Part shown: positions 19,701 to 29,370 of the stretch, one piece after another
How positions within the stretch are numbered: the first letter of the stretch is position 1
Layout: every line of letters starts with the position of its first letter
Origin: Rhodanobacter spathiphylli B39
GTDB lineage: Bacteria; Pseudomonadota; Gammaproteobacteria; Xanthomonadales; Rhodanobacteraceae
Assembly: GCF_000264295.1 (NCBI RefSeq)
Contig: NZ_AJXT01000004.1
Span: forward strand, 248,001-312,000
DNA: 64,000 nucleotides
Direction: 5' to 3'
Notes under the pieces: model-generated
Database searches by the model: none
Seen by the model: only the letters and a program-made list of their open reading frames with translations
What the model was told of the DNA's origin: nothing
Position numbers and translations under genes: made by a program

Positions 19701-20510
19701 CCGCTGGACATGTCGGTGAATGTACCCGCGGCCGCGCTGGAGGATGTGCGCTACGCCGGGGTGCTGTCCGGCCTGCTGTCCGGCAGCAGCTGTCCGCCGC
19801 CTTCATTGCTGCTGGAAATACTCGAGTCGCCGATCGGCACCGAACATGACGTGGTACTGCACGGCCCCGGCATGCAATCGCTGCGGGCGCTGGGCATACG
19901 CCTGGTCGAGGACGACCTGGGCGCCGGCTACAGTTCGCTGATCCGTCTGCGCCAGTGGCCGTTCGACCGCATCAAGATCGACCAGGCCATCGTGCTGCAG
20001 GCGCGGCAGGACCCGCTGGGCACCTTGCGCTTCATCCGTCAGCTGATCCGCATCGGGCACGACCTGCAACTGGAGGTGGTGGTGGAGGGGCTGGAGTCCG
20101 CCGACCTGTTCGAGGCCGCCGCGATCCTGGGCGCGGATTTCGGCCAGGGTTATGCGCTGGCCCGCCCGATGCCGGCCGATGCGCTGGCGAACTGGCTGGT
20201 CGGCCATCGGCATCCGCCGCGCCGGGGCGGGCCGCGAACCGGGCTCGGCGCACTGGCCGGCGAGTTGCGCTGGGAAGAACAGTTCGTGGCGCTGCCGCCG
20301 GAGCCGGCGTTCTGGGCAAGGCATGCCGAGGGGGACTGCGATCCGGGCGAGTACCTGCACGGTGCGAACCTGGGCACGGCGCTGAATGCGAGTCATCAGG
20401 CGATGCACGAGGCGGCCCTGGCCGGTCCGCTGGACCCGGTCTATCGTCGCCGGCGCGAGACCTTCCTCGCGTTGCTGGTCGAACACGTGCTGGAGCGGGA
20501 AGGCGGTTGA
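16788..20510 (+). CDS. Multidomain c-di-GMP enzyme: GAF-GAF-GGDEF-globin-GAF-EAL
   Basis: A 1240-residue protein without membrane segments. The order is two GAF-like sensor regions (about 35-180 and 195-370) and GGDEF (about 375-540). The latter has an intact GGDEF active site at 455-459 and an RxxD product-inhibition site (RASD) five residues before it. A helical region (about 550-720) fits a globin-coupled sensor: H643 lies in FHAGCGLEEVWLLEA, matching the proximal-histidine H-x3-GL-x3-W pattern. A third GAF-like region precedes EAL (about 895-1150; E921-A-L, MSVNVP, DDLGAGYSSL, KID, VEGLE). The last 80 residues have C1184, H1203 and H1207 in a C...HxxxH arrangement resembling a zinc-binding CZB domain; this is tentative. 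Both catalytic sites look usable, so it may both make and degrade c-di-GMP in response to gas or redox signals. A ligand is not known. Confidence 0.85.
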   Translation: MNNQEQARAELRERFYRSVAETLALLHAQPDRDREGVMQTIAGILASTMDLPLVWIGRREPVGDAVQVLAAAGPAAAYATALKLSADASMPGGRGPVGIVLRQEQARTTPIDAPEFQPWREAAQPWGFGSCIAAASRTRDQGQLVLVAYSADGGPSLSGELLDWEQRLVDELARFWDHHLLLQRSLRMSRYRDAQRTIQRALLEQPDPEAVYRTLAQALAGIAGAAAVDVFAADGDDGLLRRVALVGPLAEAMLALPLPPLRTDAGAVPAPTLAFMQGTPVIRRLGVAPAEGDVYEGLSARAGALGCWPLFSAPNDTTANRAPVGVFAVATVEPDAFDDEMCRLLDEIAEAAGLALKQHAQRDALLQEQQRQTYLALHDDLTGLPNRRALDQYLDKVLAQARRQSRQVAVGLLDLDDLKPINDLRGHAVGDRILVEVANRFQQVLRASDYAARLGGDEFVLVFGDLEDESELDELLGRVDAALRRAIRIDDAVFSVGASLGIAMYSSQTIATGEQLLRRADQAMYQVKARKRSRSRWWGMALPEGQRDHTVELDVVASPYGDHAGILLQACRETWERQLPAVVEQFHAGLGLHEGIARLLDVLPAADLEILKIRVLQHLQFLLRPDLDMDTHRTRASRTGLFHAGCGLEEVWLLEAIEQLRDILAVQLGGSGPNDRRALAILLQRLGMERQWQLESMRELQRRRVALLARVNALAWSAENYLELIQGVVDALVSHREIAACAVGRPDTSGELTYEAVAGVAFAEYLHALGTGKAMPIRVQAGSQDGEGPSGRAWRSATIQRCTHYGSDPSMLGWRDIALSLGVVSNVAIPLSPVPATPAVLLTLYSPYAGGFQGEDQQAFVGQIKSVLDLALARLAPPRQGTELLPFFVRERWRARVATDALQMHYQPLIRLADGSISEFEALARLRDDSGELLSPARFLPALGADDLLALFGQGVRQALACREALLQAGHPLDMSVNVPAAALEDVRYAGVLSGLLSGSSCPPPSLLLEILESPIGTEHDVVLHGPGMQSLRALGIRLVEDDLGAGYSSLIRLRQWPFDRIKIDQAIVLQARQDPLGTLRFIRQLIRIGHDLQLEVVVEGLESADLFEAAAILGADFGQGYALARPMPADALANWLVGHRHPPRRGGPRTGLGALAGELRWEEQFVALPPEPAFWARHAEGDCDPGEYLHGANLGTALNASHQAMHEAALAGPLDPVYRRRRETFLALLVEHVLEREGG

Positions 20511-20531
20511 GCGGCCTTGCGCCGGCGCGCG

Positions 20532-21170
20532 TCAGTCCGCGCGCTTGCCGCGGACGCGTTTCCTGCTGCCGCTGGCGCGCGCGCTCTGCGGTGCTCCGAA
20601 CGCACCGGCTTCCTTCATCTGCTCCATCCACGACAAGGCGTCGAGGTAGGCCAGGAAATGCTGGAGATAACCGGGCGAGAGTTCGCGCATGAGGGTGAGC
20701 GAACGGTGCACCAGGCTGCCGGAATTGAGCGGGCCGGCGTTGGCCGGCACCTGCTCGAGCGATTGCCGCAACTGGCTGCGGGCGCGCACGTGCGTCCACA
20801 GGCTCCTGAATTCGCCCAGTGATTCGAGCACGGGCAGGGCGGCCGGCGCGGGCGCTTTTCCGGTGACGGCGGAGTCGGCACGAACCGCGGCGATTTCCTC
20901 GACCAGCCGGCCCAGCGCGCCAGCCGCGGAGGGCCGGGCTGGTGTCGTGGCGTCATCGAGTGCGCCGGTCGAACGCTCGACTTCGTTCGCATAGGCCTCG
21001 ACCAGACGGGCCAGCCGTTCGTCCAGCATGCGGCGCGCAGTGCCCTGCCGATGTGCCGCGTGCCGCTCCAGCGCGTCGATGAGCTGGAAGCGGACGGGGT
21101 CCAGCCGATCGGCCTGCCGCTCGCGCCACGCGTCGAGCATCGCCCGGGTTCGCGAGCAGGACTCAGTCAC
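20532..21170 (-). CDS. DUF2894 family protein
   Basis: A 212-residue soluble, helix-rich, charged protein of the DUF2894 family (family assignment from memory). The likely start is GTG at 21170, overlapping the stop of the upstream OmpA-like gene by eight bases; the first ATG in frame (21140) would give MLDAWRERQADRLDPVRF. The conserved C-terminal block includes LWTHVRARSQLRQSLEQVP, GPLNSGSLVHR and LSPGYLQHFL. The tail is basic (SRKRVRGKRAD). It is the last gene of the DUF3348-DUF802-OmpA operon and is probably a cytoplasmic component of the same complex. Function unknown. Confidence 0.8.
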   Translation of the reverse strand: MTESCSRTRAMLDAWRERQADRLDPVRFQLIDALERHAAHRQGTARRMLDERLARLVEAYANEVERSTGALDDATTPARPSAAGALGRLVEEIAAVRADSAVTGKAPAPAALPVLESLGEFRSLWTHVRARSQLRQSLEQVPANAGPLNSGSLVHRSLTLMRELSPGYLQHFLAYLDALSWMEQMKEAGAFGAPQSARASGSRKRVRGKRAD

Positions 21171-21801
21171 GGGGCGGGGCCGGCTGCTTCGGGATCGGCG
21201 ACATCTCAACGCGCCGGTTGCGCGCCCGTCCGTCCTCGTCGACATTCGGACTCACCGGCTGCTGTGCGCCGAACGCGGCGGCAAACACGGCAGAGGCCGG
21301 CAGGCCATCGGCGATCAGGGCGCGCGTCACGGTCAGGGCGCGCTGAGCGGACAGCTCCCAGTTGTCGGCGAACTGGCGGTTGCCGTCGCTGATCGGGCGG
21401 TCGTCGGTGAAGCCGCTGACCATCAGGATTTCATGGCGCGAAGCGAGATACGCGGCCAGCGGCGCGGCCAGGCTCTTCAGCAGGTCGCGCCCCGCGGGTT
21501 GCAACTGGTCGGAGTTCAGCGCGAACAGCACGCTGCCGCGGATGCCGATGCGTCCGTTGACCAGGGTGACCCGACCGGCGGCCAGCGGCACGGCCAGCGC
21601 CTGCTCCAGCGTGATGCGGCGCTGCGCCTCGATCTGGCGCTGACGCACTTCCTCCTGAAGCTTGCTGGACAGCTGCAGCTGCATGCCGATCACGCCCACC
21701 AGGATCAGCACGAACACGCCGAGCAACACCGACATCAGGTCGCCGAAGGCGGCCCAGATCGGCGCGCCCGTGTCCTCGATGCCATCGGTCTCCCCGCTCA
21801 T
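21163..21801 (-). CDS. MotB/OmpA-like peptidoglycan-binding motor subunit
   Basis: A 212-residue protein. Residues 1-14 are cytoplasmic. A single transmembrane helix (about 15-42) has W16 and D21 in the GDLMSVLLGVF context, the position of the proton-carrying aspartate of MotB-type stators. A short linker follows, then an OmpA-like peptidoglycan-binding domain (about 90-205) with VSGFTDD, DNWELSAQRA and ARNRRVE motifs. Its start overlaps the stop of the DUF802 gene (ATGA), implying tight stoichiometric coupling. It is shorter than flagellar MotB and there are no flagellar genes nearby. The design matches ZorB of the Zorya defence system or ExbD/MotB stators. The actual role is unknown. Confidence 0.87.
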   Translation of the reverse strand: MSGETDGIEDTGAPIWAAFGDLMSVLLGVFVLILVGVIGMQLQLSSKLQEEVRQRQIEAQRRITLEQALAVPLAAGRVTLVNGRIGIRGSVLFALNSDQLQPAGRDLLKSLAAPLAAYLASRHEILMVSGFTDDRPISDGNRQFADNWELSAQRALTVTRALIADGLPASAVFAAAFGAQQPVSPNVDEDGRARNRRVEMSPIPKQPAPPRD

Positions 21802-23885
21802 GCAGTTTCGGCCCCGGTGCTGGCGGCGAGCTGCTGCATCTCGCCGATGATCTGCTTCTGCGACAGCATGCTGAGGTCGATGACTTCCCTGGCTTGCGCC
21901 ACGTAGTAGGCCAGTTGTTCGTCACTGCGTTCCAGCGACTTGTCCAGCGCCGCCTGGATGCCAAGCAGGCGATCCATCAACATGTCGTTGGCCATGCCGA
22001 AGCTGTGCACCGCCCCGGTGAGCACTTCGCCCAGGCTGGCCACTTCGGTCGCGCTGCTGCTGACCTGGACGGCTACTGCGCCGAGCTTGCCGGTTTCGTT
22101 TTCCACGTGCTCGGTGAAGCGGCTGCTGACCCGTTCCAGCAGATCCGCCGAGGTGGCCACCAGTGCATCGACGGCTGTGCGCTGCTCGGTGGAGGCGTGG
22201 TTCACGGCGTCGAGCAAGGTGTCCAGCGTGGCCAGCAGGCGGCTGCGTTCCTCCAGCATGGCGTTGTCGCGGACCATGCTGTCGGACAGTTTCTGGCGCA
22301 GCTCGGCAACCACTTCGGCTGCGGCGCGAGGCGCCTCGGAGGCCGCCTGCACCAGCCGGGAAATCTCGGCGATGGTGTCGCTGGCGTGGGCGCGGGTCTG
22401 CGCCGAGATGTCCTGCGCGGTGCTGGCCAGGGTGTCGCAGATCTGCTGCTGGCGGCTGGCGGTCTGCTCGCCTGCAAGCTCCCATTGCCGGCCCAGGGTG
22501 GCGGTCATCGCTGCGAGCTGCTCGGCCCACTGTGCCAGGCGTGCGCTGTCCCGTTGTTCCAGGGCCGTCTGCAGGTCGGCGTGCGACTGCTGCACGACGC
22601 GCACCAGCGACGTCGCGTGCTCCTCGAAGCTCGCTGCCGCCCCGCTCATGGCCTGCTGGTTCCGTGCGATCAGGTTCTCGTTGGTGGCCTGCTGCGCCGA
22701 CAGCGCCGTGTTCCACGCTGCGGCCGTGCTGTCCGCGGTGGCGTCCAGTCGCGCAGAAACGCTTTCGACCAAGCGGGCCGAGCGGTGTTCGAAGGTGTCG
22801 GCGAAGCGCTCCAGCGTGCGGTGCAGCTCCTCGTTCAGCGCATCGTTCGACTGGCGCTGCGCGTCCAGCGCATCGCGCCAGCGTTCCGCCAGCGCATGGG
22901 TGCTGGCGGCCAGCCCGCTCGACACGCCGTCCAGCTGCTGCTGCACGGCCCGGTTCACGCTGTCATGCAGCGTGGCGGTTTCGCGCGCCAGGCCCGCCAT
23001 CGTGGCTTCCATCGCGGGCTGCAGCGCGGCGCCGACGGCCCTCGCGTTCGCCGCCACGCTGTCCTGCATGGCGGCCTCGATGGCAAGGGCCAGGCGTGTG
23101 TGGGTCGCCTCGGCGGCGGCGTTGAAGCTTTGCTGGCTGGCCAGCTGGCGCTCGCTGGCGGCAAGTCCCTGTTGCTCGATGGCCGTCATCATCGCCTGCA
23201 GGCGATCGACCAGCGCCGGCATCAGTTCGGTCTGTTGCTGCAGCAACTGGAACGAGGCTTCGCGCTGGTGGCTCTGCGAATGGACGCGCAGGGTCGTGGC
23301 GATCTTCGTGTCCAGCGCTTGCACTGCCTGCAGGCGCTCGTGCCGGCACAGCGCGGAAAGCAGGCCCAGCATCGCCGAACTCGCCACGCCCGCGATCGAG
23401 GTGCCGAACGCGAAAGCCAGGCCCTTGACCGGTGCGGCCAGCGACTCGCGGATGGCCTGCAGGTCGGTGGCGCTTTCCAGCGCCATGCCGGTGCCGCGCA
23501 GTGTCGCCATCATGCCCAGCAAGGTGCCGAGCATGCCCAGCAGCACCAGCAGGCCGACCAGGTACGGGGTCAGCACCGGCACTGGCAAGGCCACGCGTCC
23601 GCCTTCGATGCGCAGGCGCGTCGCGTTGCGCAGGCCCGGGTGCAGCTCCGCGAGCCAGTCGGTCAAGCGCTCCGGCGTGGCGGACAGCCCGCTGACCGCG
23701 CGCGTCAGGGTCGAGGTGGCCTGCCGATAGCGAAGCAGTTCCAGTGCGCCGGCCAGGTAACACGCGGCAACCAGCGCCGCGACCGCGGCGCCTGCCGGAT
23801 TGCTGCCAAGGTAGCCGGCGCCGATCCAGCAGACGACGGCGAGGCCCGCGCCGAACACGGCGAGATGGAGAAAATTTCTGAACAT
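21798..23885 (-). CDS. DUF802 protein: MotA/TolQ/ExbB-like channel with long coiled-coil tail
   Basis: A 695-residue protein. There are four predicted membrane helices at about 5-26, 31-51, 105-127 and 154-180. The third and fourth carry the MotA/ExbB proton-channel pattern (GMLGTLLGMMATLRG, then GLAFAFGTSIAGVASSAMLGLL). After residue 180 comes about 515 residues of alanine/glutamine-rich heptad-like helix with DUF802-type repeats, predicted as a cytoplasmic coiled coil. With the MotB-like gene next door this forms an A/B stator pair. A very long cytoplasmic tail is the trait of ZorA. The start is placed at MFRNFLHLAVF (ATG 23885), directly before the first helix; the frame extends upstream to 23948 without family-like sequence. 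Function unknown. Confidence 0.85.
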   Translation of the reverse strand: MFRNFLHLAVFGAGLAVVCWIGAGYLGSNPAGAAVAALVAACYLAGALELLRYRQATSTLTRAVSGLSATPERLTDWLAELHPGLRNATRLRIEGGRVALPVPVLTPYLVGLLVLLGMLGTLLGMMATLRGTGMALESATDLQAIRESLAAPVKGLAFAFGTSIAGVASSAMLGLLSALCRHERLQAVQALDTKIATTLRVHSQSHQREASFQLLQQQTELMPALVDRLQAMMTAIEQQGLAASERQLASQQSFNAAAEATHTRLALAIEAAMQDSVAANARAVGAALQPAMEATMAGLARETATLHDSVNRAVQQQLDGVSSGLAASTHALAERWRDALDAQRQSNDALNEELHRTLERFADTFEHRSARLVESVSARLDATADSTAAAWNTALSAQQATNENLIARNQQAMSGAAASFEEHATSLVRVVQQSHADLQTALEQRDSARLAQWAEQLAAMTATLGRQWELAGEQTASRQQQICDTLASTAQDISAQTRAHASDTIAEISRLVQAASEAPRAAAEVVAELRQKLSDSMVRDNAMLEERSRLLATLDTLLDAVNHASTEQRTAVDALVATSADLLERVSSRFTEHVENETGKLGAVAVQVSSSATEVASLGEVLTGAVHSFGMANDMLMDRLLGIQAALDKSLERSDEQLAYYVAQAREVIDLSMLSQKQIIGEMQQLAASTGAETA

Positions 23886-23895
23886 GACTTCCCGG

Positions 23896-24603
23896 TTAGC
23901 AGGTGCGAAGGGCTGCAAGCAGGCCTTCGACGGGTTGAAAACGAACATCCAGTTCGGCGAGCAGCACGCTCTGCCGGTCCCGGCGGAAGACCTCCAGCCA
24001 GGCGTCGGGTGACGTCGATGCGACCCTCGCCGATGCAGCCTGGTGCAGGCGCTCGAAGTGTTGCCCGAGCAGGTCGGGCACGTGGGCCAGCAGCGACTGC
24101 TCGCGCGGGCTCAGCGCCGCTTCCATGGCGGCGTCCACGGCAGCCAGTCGCGTCATTGCGACCGACTTCCCGGCCAGCGTGTCGCGCAGGCGGCTGCGCA
24201 GTTCACCGGTGGCGGCCTGCATCGACCGCTGCAGGGACAGGTGGCGCTGACGGAACATCGGATAGTCGACGGCTTCCGGCGCATCGGCTTGCCCGGCCTG
24301 GCCACCGGCGCGCCGCGACGGGCTGGTCGGCTTGGGGTCGCCGACGATGGCGCCGGCCAGCGAGCGGCGTATCCGGGCGCATTCGTCCTCCTCGCTGCCG
24401 CAGTCGTGCGTGGCGGGTTCGGCCGGGGCAGGCTTGCCGTCGAGTGCGGTGGACAGGGCAATCGCGTGGCTCCAGTCCAGCCACCGGCCCAGATGGTCGG
24501 CGAGCGAAGGCGGGAAGGGCGGTACGTCGGCGTCCACCAGGCTCGCCAGCAGGCGAATGAACGTCGGGCCATGGACCGGGGGCCGTTGAGGAGCTTGCAC
24601 CAT
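23896..24603 (-). CDS. DUF3348 family protein
   Basis: A 235-residue soluble protein of the DUF3348 family (from memory). The start MVQAPQRPPVHGPTFIRLLASL is placed at ATG 24603, where the family begins; the frame is open further upstream but runs into tRNA-derived sequence. Visible features are an acidic CGSEEDECARIRRSL segment, a basic PTSPSRRAGG linker and a helical C-terminal half (FRQRHLSLQRSM, LSPREQSLLAHVPDLLGQHFERL). It is the first gene of the operon, ten bases before DUF802. It may be a cytoplasmic partner of the motor complex; function unknown. Confidence 0.8.
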   Translation of the reverse strand: MVQAPQRPPVHGPTFIRLLASLVDADVPPFPPSLADHLGRWLDWSHAIALSTALDGKPAPAEPATHDCGSEEDECARIRRSLAGAIVGDPKPTSPSRRAGGQAGQADAPEAVDYPMFRQRHLSLQRSMQAATGELRSRLRDTLAGKSVAMTRLAAVDAAMEAALSPREQSLLAHVPDLLGQHFERLHQAASARVASTSPDAWLEVFRRDRQSVLLAELDVRFQPVEGLLAALRTC

Positions 24604-24748
24604 GCGTTTCGCTTGAGAAAACCGCCAGTTTACATGCTGCCGGGGCCGCGGCTGTCGCCGTGATCCGTGCCGCGGCATGGTCACTTCGCGGTCTCCCGCG
24701 CAAACGAGAGAAACCTCCCTGGGGATCGCTTCGGATCCATCGGGAGGC

Positions 24749-24795
24749 GGTGGGCGATGCAGGGATCGTTGTGCGACACCTGCCGCATGAACTGC
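24749..24795 (-). pseudogene. Decayed 3' half of a tRNA, copy of tRNA-Val
   Basis: About 47 bases repeat the 3' part of the intact tRNA-Val at 24884-24958. GGTGGGCGATGCA then GGATCG, followed by GCGACACCTGCCG, are shared in the same order. There are changes in the T-loop, and the anticodon arm no longer pairs. It lies 135 bases from the intact copy in the same orientation. It could be a tandem tRNA duplicate that decayed or an attachment-site remnant. Confidence 0.65.
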
Positions 24796-24842
24796 CCGTC
24801 GCTGCACGCACGCTGTGCTTTGGTGGCCCAGTCGAGGTGCCT

Positions 24843-24874
24843 AAACGACGAAACCGGCCACGGGGGCCGGTTTC
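24843..24874 (-). terminator. Terminator after tRNA-Val
   Basis: A ten-bp inverted repeat, GAAACCGGCC/GGCCGGTTTC (24850-24859 and 24865-24874), lies just downstream of the tRNA on its strand. A short T-containing run (GTCGTTTAG) follows, so the U-tract is weak. Confidence 0.65.
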
Positions 24875-24883
24875 CTGTAACGA

Positions 24884-24958
24884 TGGTGGGCGATGCAAGG
24901 ATCGAACTTGCGACACCTGCCGTGTGAAGGCAGTGCTCTACCGCTGAGCTAATCGCCC
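24884..24958 (-). tRNA. tRNA-Val (CAC anticodon)
   Basis: A 75-base cloverleaf on the minus strand. The acceptor GGGCGAT pairs with ATCGCCC, with discriminator A and an encoded CCA (24884-24886). The D-arm is TAGCTCAGCGGTAGAGC. The anticodon stem CTGCC/GGCAG frames TTCACAC, giving CAC, which reads GUG (Val). The T-arm is AAGTTCGATCC. Confidence 0.95.
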
Positions 24959-24972
24959 GCCGAGAACGCGCA

Positions 24973-25001
24973 ATTTTAGGGATAGTCGCGGGGCGGGTCA
25001 A
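24973..25001 (-). promoter_or_regulatory. Promoter of tRNA-Val
   Basis: On the minus strand, TTGACC (25001-24996) and TAAAAT (24978-24973) are separated by 17 bases. The -10 box is 14 bases before the tRNA 5' end. This is a near-consensus sigma70 promoter. Confidence 0.8.
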
Positions 25002-25094
25002 TGCCTTTTGCAGCGGCGGCCGTCGCGACGGTCACGGAGCGCTGTGGCGGCCTTGCTAGACTTGCGCCCCTGTCTTCCGCCCAGGCGCGCCGCC

Positions 25095-25436
25095 GTGCTT
25101 CTTTCCAGCCCTCATTTCGATCACATCCTCCATGCGCTGCAGCAGTTCGAGCTGACGCCGTGGAAGATGGTCGGTTTCGCCGGAACCCTGCTGTTCACCA
25201 GCCGCTGGTTCGTGCAGCTCTACTACACGCGCAAGTACAAGCGCGTGGTGATGCCGCTGGCGTTCTGGTGGCTGTCGGTATGCGGCAGCGTGCTGCTGCT
25301 GGCGTACTTCACCCTGGGCAAGAACGACTCGGTGGGCATCATCTCGAATTTCTTCCCGGTTTTCGTCTCGGTCTACAACCTCATCGTGCATCTGCGCCAC
25401 CGCAGGCACAGCCTGACCGACGACGCGACCGCGTGA
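25095..25436 (+). CDS. Lipid-A-disaccharide synthase N-terminal-like membrane protein
   Basis: About 113 residues from a GTG start at 25095; no ATG precedes the conserved part. TPWKMVGFAGTLLFTSRWFVQLY, then FWWLSVCGSVLLLAYF and GIISNFFPVFVSVYNLIVHLR, match the small three-helix LAB_N domain. That domain is often encoded alone or with glycosyltransferase and DedA-type genes and is thought to act in lipid A or glycolipid modification (established family, exact role unclear). Here it stands alone between tRNA-Val and the convergent metH. An upstream extension to 25008 is arginine/proline-rich and not family-like. Confidence 0.75.
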   Translation: MLLSSPHFDHILHALQQFELTPWKMVGFAGTLLFTSRWFVQLYYTRKYKRVVMPLAFWWLSVCGSVLLLAYFTLGKNDSVGIISNFFPVFVSVYNLIVHLRHRRHSLTDDATA

Positions 25437-25437
25437 G

Positions 25438-28134
<2,697 letters not shown>

Positions 28135-28166
28135 GGGGTTGCTGTTGCCTTGTTGCTCTTTTGCTC

Positions 28167-28241
28167 GTCATTCCCGCGAAAGCGGGAATCCATCTTGATC
28201 GCCTCAACAGCAACATGGATTCCCGCTTTCGCGGGAATGAC
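28167..28241. repeat. Perfect 27-bp inverted repeat between the two metH genes
   Basis: Arms 28167-28193 and 28215-28241 are exact reverse complements separated by 21 bases. Each arm itself contains the small hairpin TTCCCGC-GAAA-GCGGGAA. The GTCATTCCCGCGAAAGCGGG motif is a REP-type repeat widespread in gammaproteobacterial genomes (recalled). It fills more than half of the gap between the MetH modules and would form a large hairpin in the shared mRNA. Confidence 0.9.
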
Positions 28242-28276
28242 GCCGGGATATAAATGGAATGTCAGTCGGTGCGTGC

Positions 28277-29353
28277 TCATGCCGCTTCCGCGTCACGCGC
28301 AGGCAATGCCCGCGGCGCGTAATCGCGCACCGCTTCGGCGATCGCCCTGATATGCGCCGGCGTGGTGCCGCAACAACCGCCGACCAGGTTCAGCAGGCCG
28401 TCGCGGGCGAAGCCGCCGATCACGCCGGCCATGTGTTCGGGCGTCTCGTCGTACTCGCCGAACGCATTGGGCAGGCCGGCATTCGGGTGCGTGCTGACGC
28501 AGCTTTCGGCGAGGTTGGCCAGGGTCTGCACGTGCGGGCGCAGGTCTTCGGCGCCCAGTGCGCAGTTGAAGCCCACCGATAGCGGGCGGGCGTGGCGCAC
28601 CGAGTAGTAGAACGCTTCGGCGGTCTGGCCCGAGAGCGTGCGGCCGGAGCGGTCGGTGATGGTGCCGGAGATCATCACCGGCACGCGGGCACCGCGCTGG
28701 TGGAACAGTTCGGCGAGGGCGAACAGCGCGGCTTTCGCGTTCAGCGTGTCGAAGATCGTCTCGACCATGATCACGTCGGCGCCGCCGTCGATCAGGCCAT
28801 GGGCGGACTCGGTGTAGTTCGTCGCCAGTTCCTCGAAGGTGACGTTGCGGAAGCCGGGGTCGTTGACGTCGGGGGACAGCGAGGCGGTGCGGCTGGTGGG
28901 GCCGAGCACGCCGATCACGAAGCGCGGCTTGTCGGGGGTTTTCGCGCTCATCGCATCGCAGGCGGCGCGGGCCAGCCTGGCGCCTTCGAGATTCAATTCG
29001 TGCGCCAGGTGCTGCAGGTGATAGTCGGCCTGGCTGATCCGGGTGGAGTTGAAGGTATTGGTTTCGATCAGGTCGGCGCCGGCTTCGAGATACGCGTCGT
29101 GCACGCCGCGGATGATGTCCGGCCGGGTCAGCGTGAGCAGGTCGTTGTTGCCCTTGAGGTCGCAGCTGCCGGCGTGGTCGTGCGCGTGGCCATCGTGTCC
29201 GTGTTCGAAGCGTTCGCCGCGGAAGCCGCTTTCGTCCAGCTCGTGGGCCTGCAGCATGGTGCCCATGCCGCCGTCGAGGATCAGGATGCGCTGGCGCAGT
29301 GCATGCTCCAGCAAGGCGACGCGTTCGGGGTGGAGCCAGGGGAGGGTGCTCAT
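28277..29353 (-). CDS. metH: Methionine synthase, homocysteine-binding part (MetH N-terminal)
   Basis: A 358-residue TIM-barrel homocysteine S-methyltransferase domain. [11 protein letters not shown] opens the domain. [13 protein letters not shown] is the substrate loop. The zinc-binding cysteines are in VGFNCALG and [11 protein letters not shown]. It binds and activates homocysteine for methyl transfer from methylcobalamin held on the protein encoded just downstream (25438-28134). A His/Asp-rich insert ([15 protein letters not shown]) near residue 50 could bind metal; this is inference. It starts 17 bases after the ArsR-methyltransferase gene, so the three form an operon. Confidence 0.93.
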   Translation of the reverse strand: MSTLPWLHPERVALLEHALRQRILILDGGMGTMLQAHELDESGFRGERFEHGHDGHAHDHAGSCDLKGNNDLLTLTRPDIIRGVHDAYLEAGADLIETNTFNSTRISQADYHLQHLAHELNLEGARLARAACDAMSAKTPDKPRFVIGVLGPTSRTASLSPDVNDPGFRNVTFEELATNYTESAHGLIDGGADVIMVETIFDTLNAKAALFALAELFHQRGARVPVMISGTITDRSGRTLSGQTAEAFYYSVRHARPLSVGFNCALGAEDLRPHVQTLANLAESCVSTHPNAGLPNAFGEYDETPEHMAGVIGGFARDGLLNLVGGCCGTTPAHIRAIAEAVRDYAPRALPARDAEAA

Positions 29354-29370
29354 CGAACTTCCTTGCAGGT

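Noticed and set aside
20532-24603. Flagellar MotAB genes
   Set aside because: No flagellar genes nearby, the MotA-like protein has a 500-residue tail and the MotB-like protein is short.
24749-24795. A second functional tRNA
   Set aside because: The anticodon and acceptor arms cannot pair and the 5' half is missing.
28135-28276. metH split as a sequencing frameshift
   Set aside because: The two parts end and begin at a domain boundary, separated by 143 bases with a repeat, and the split is known in the order.
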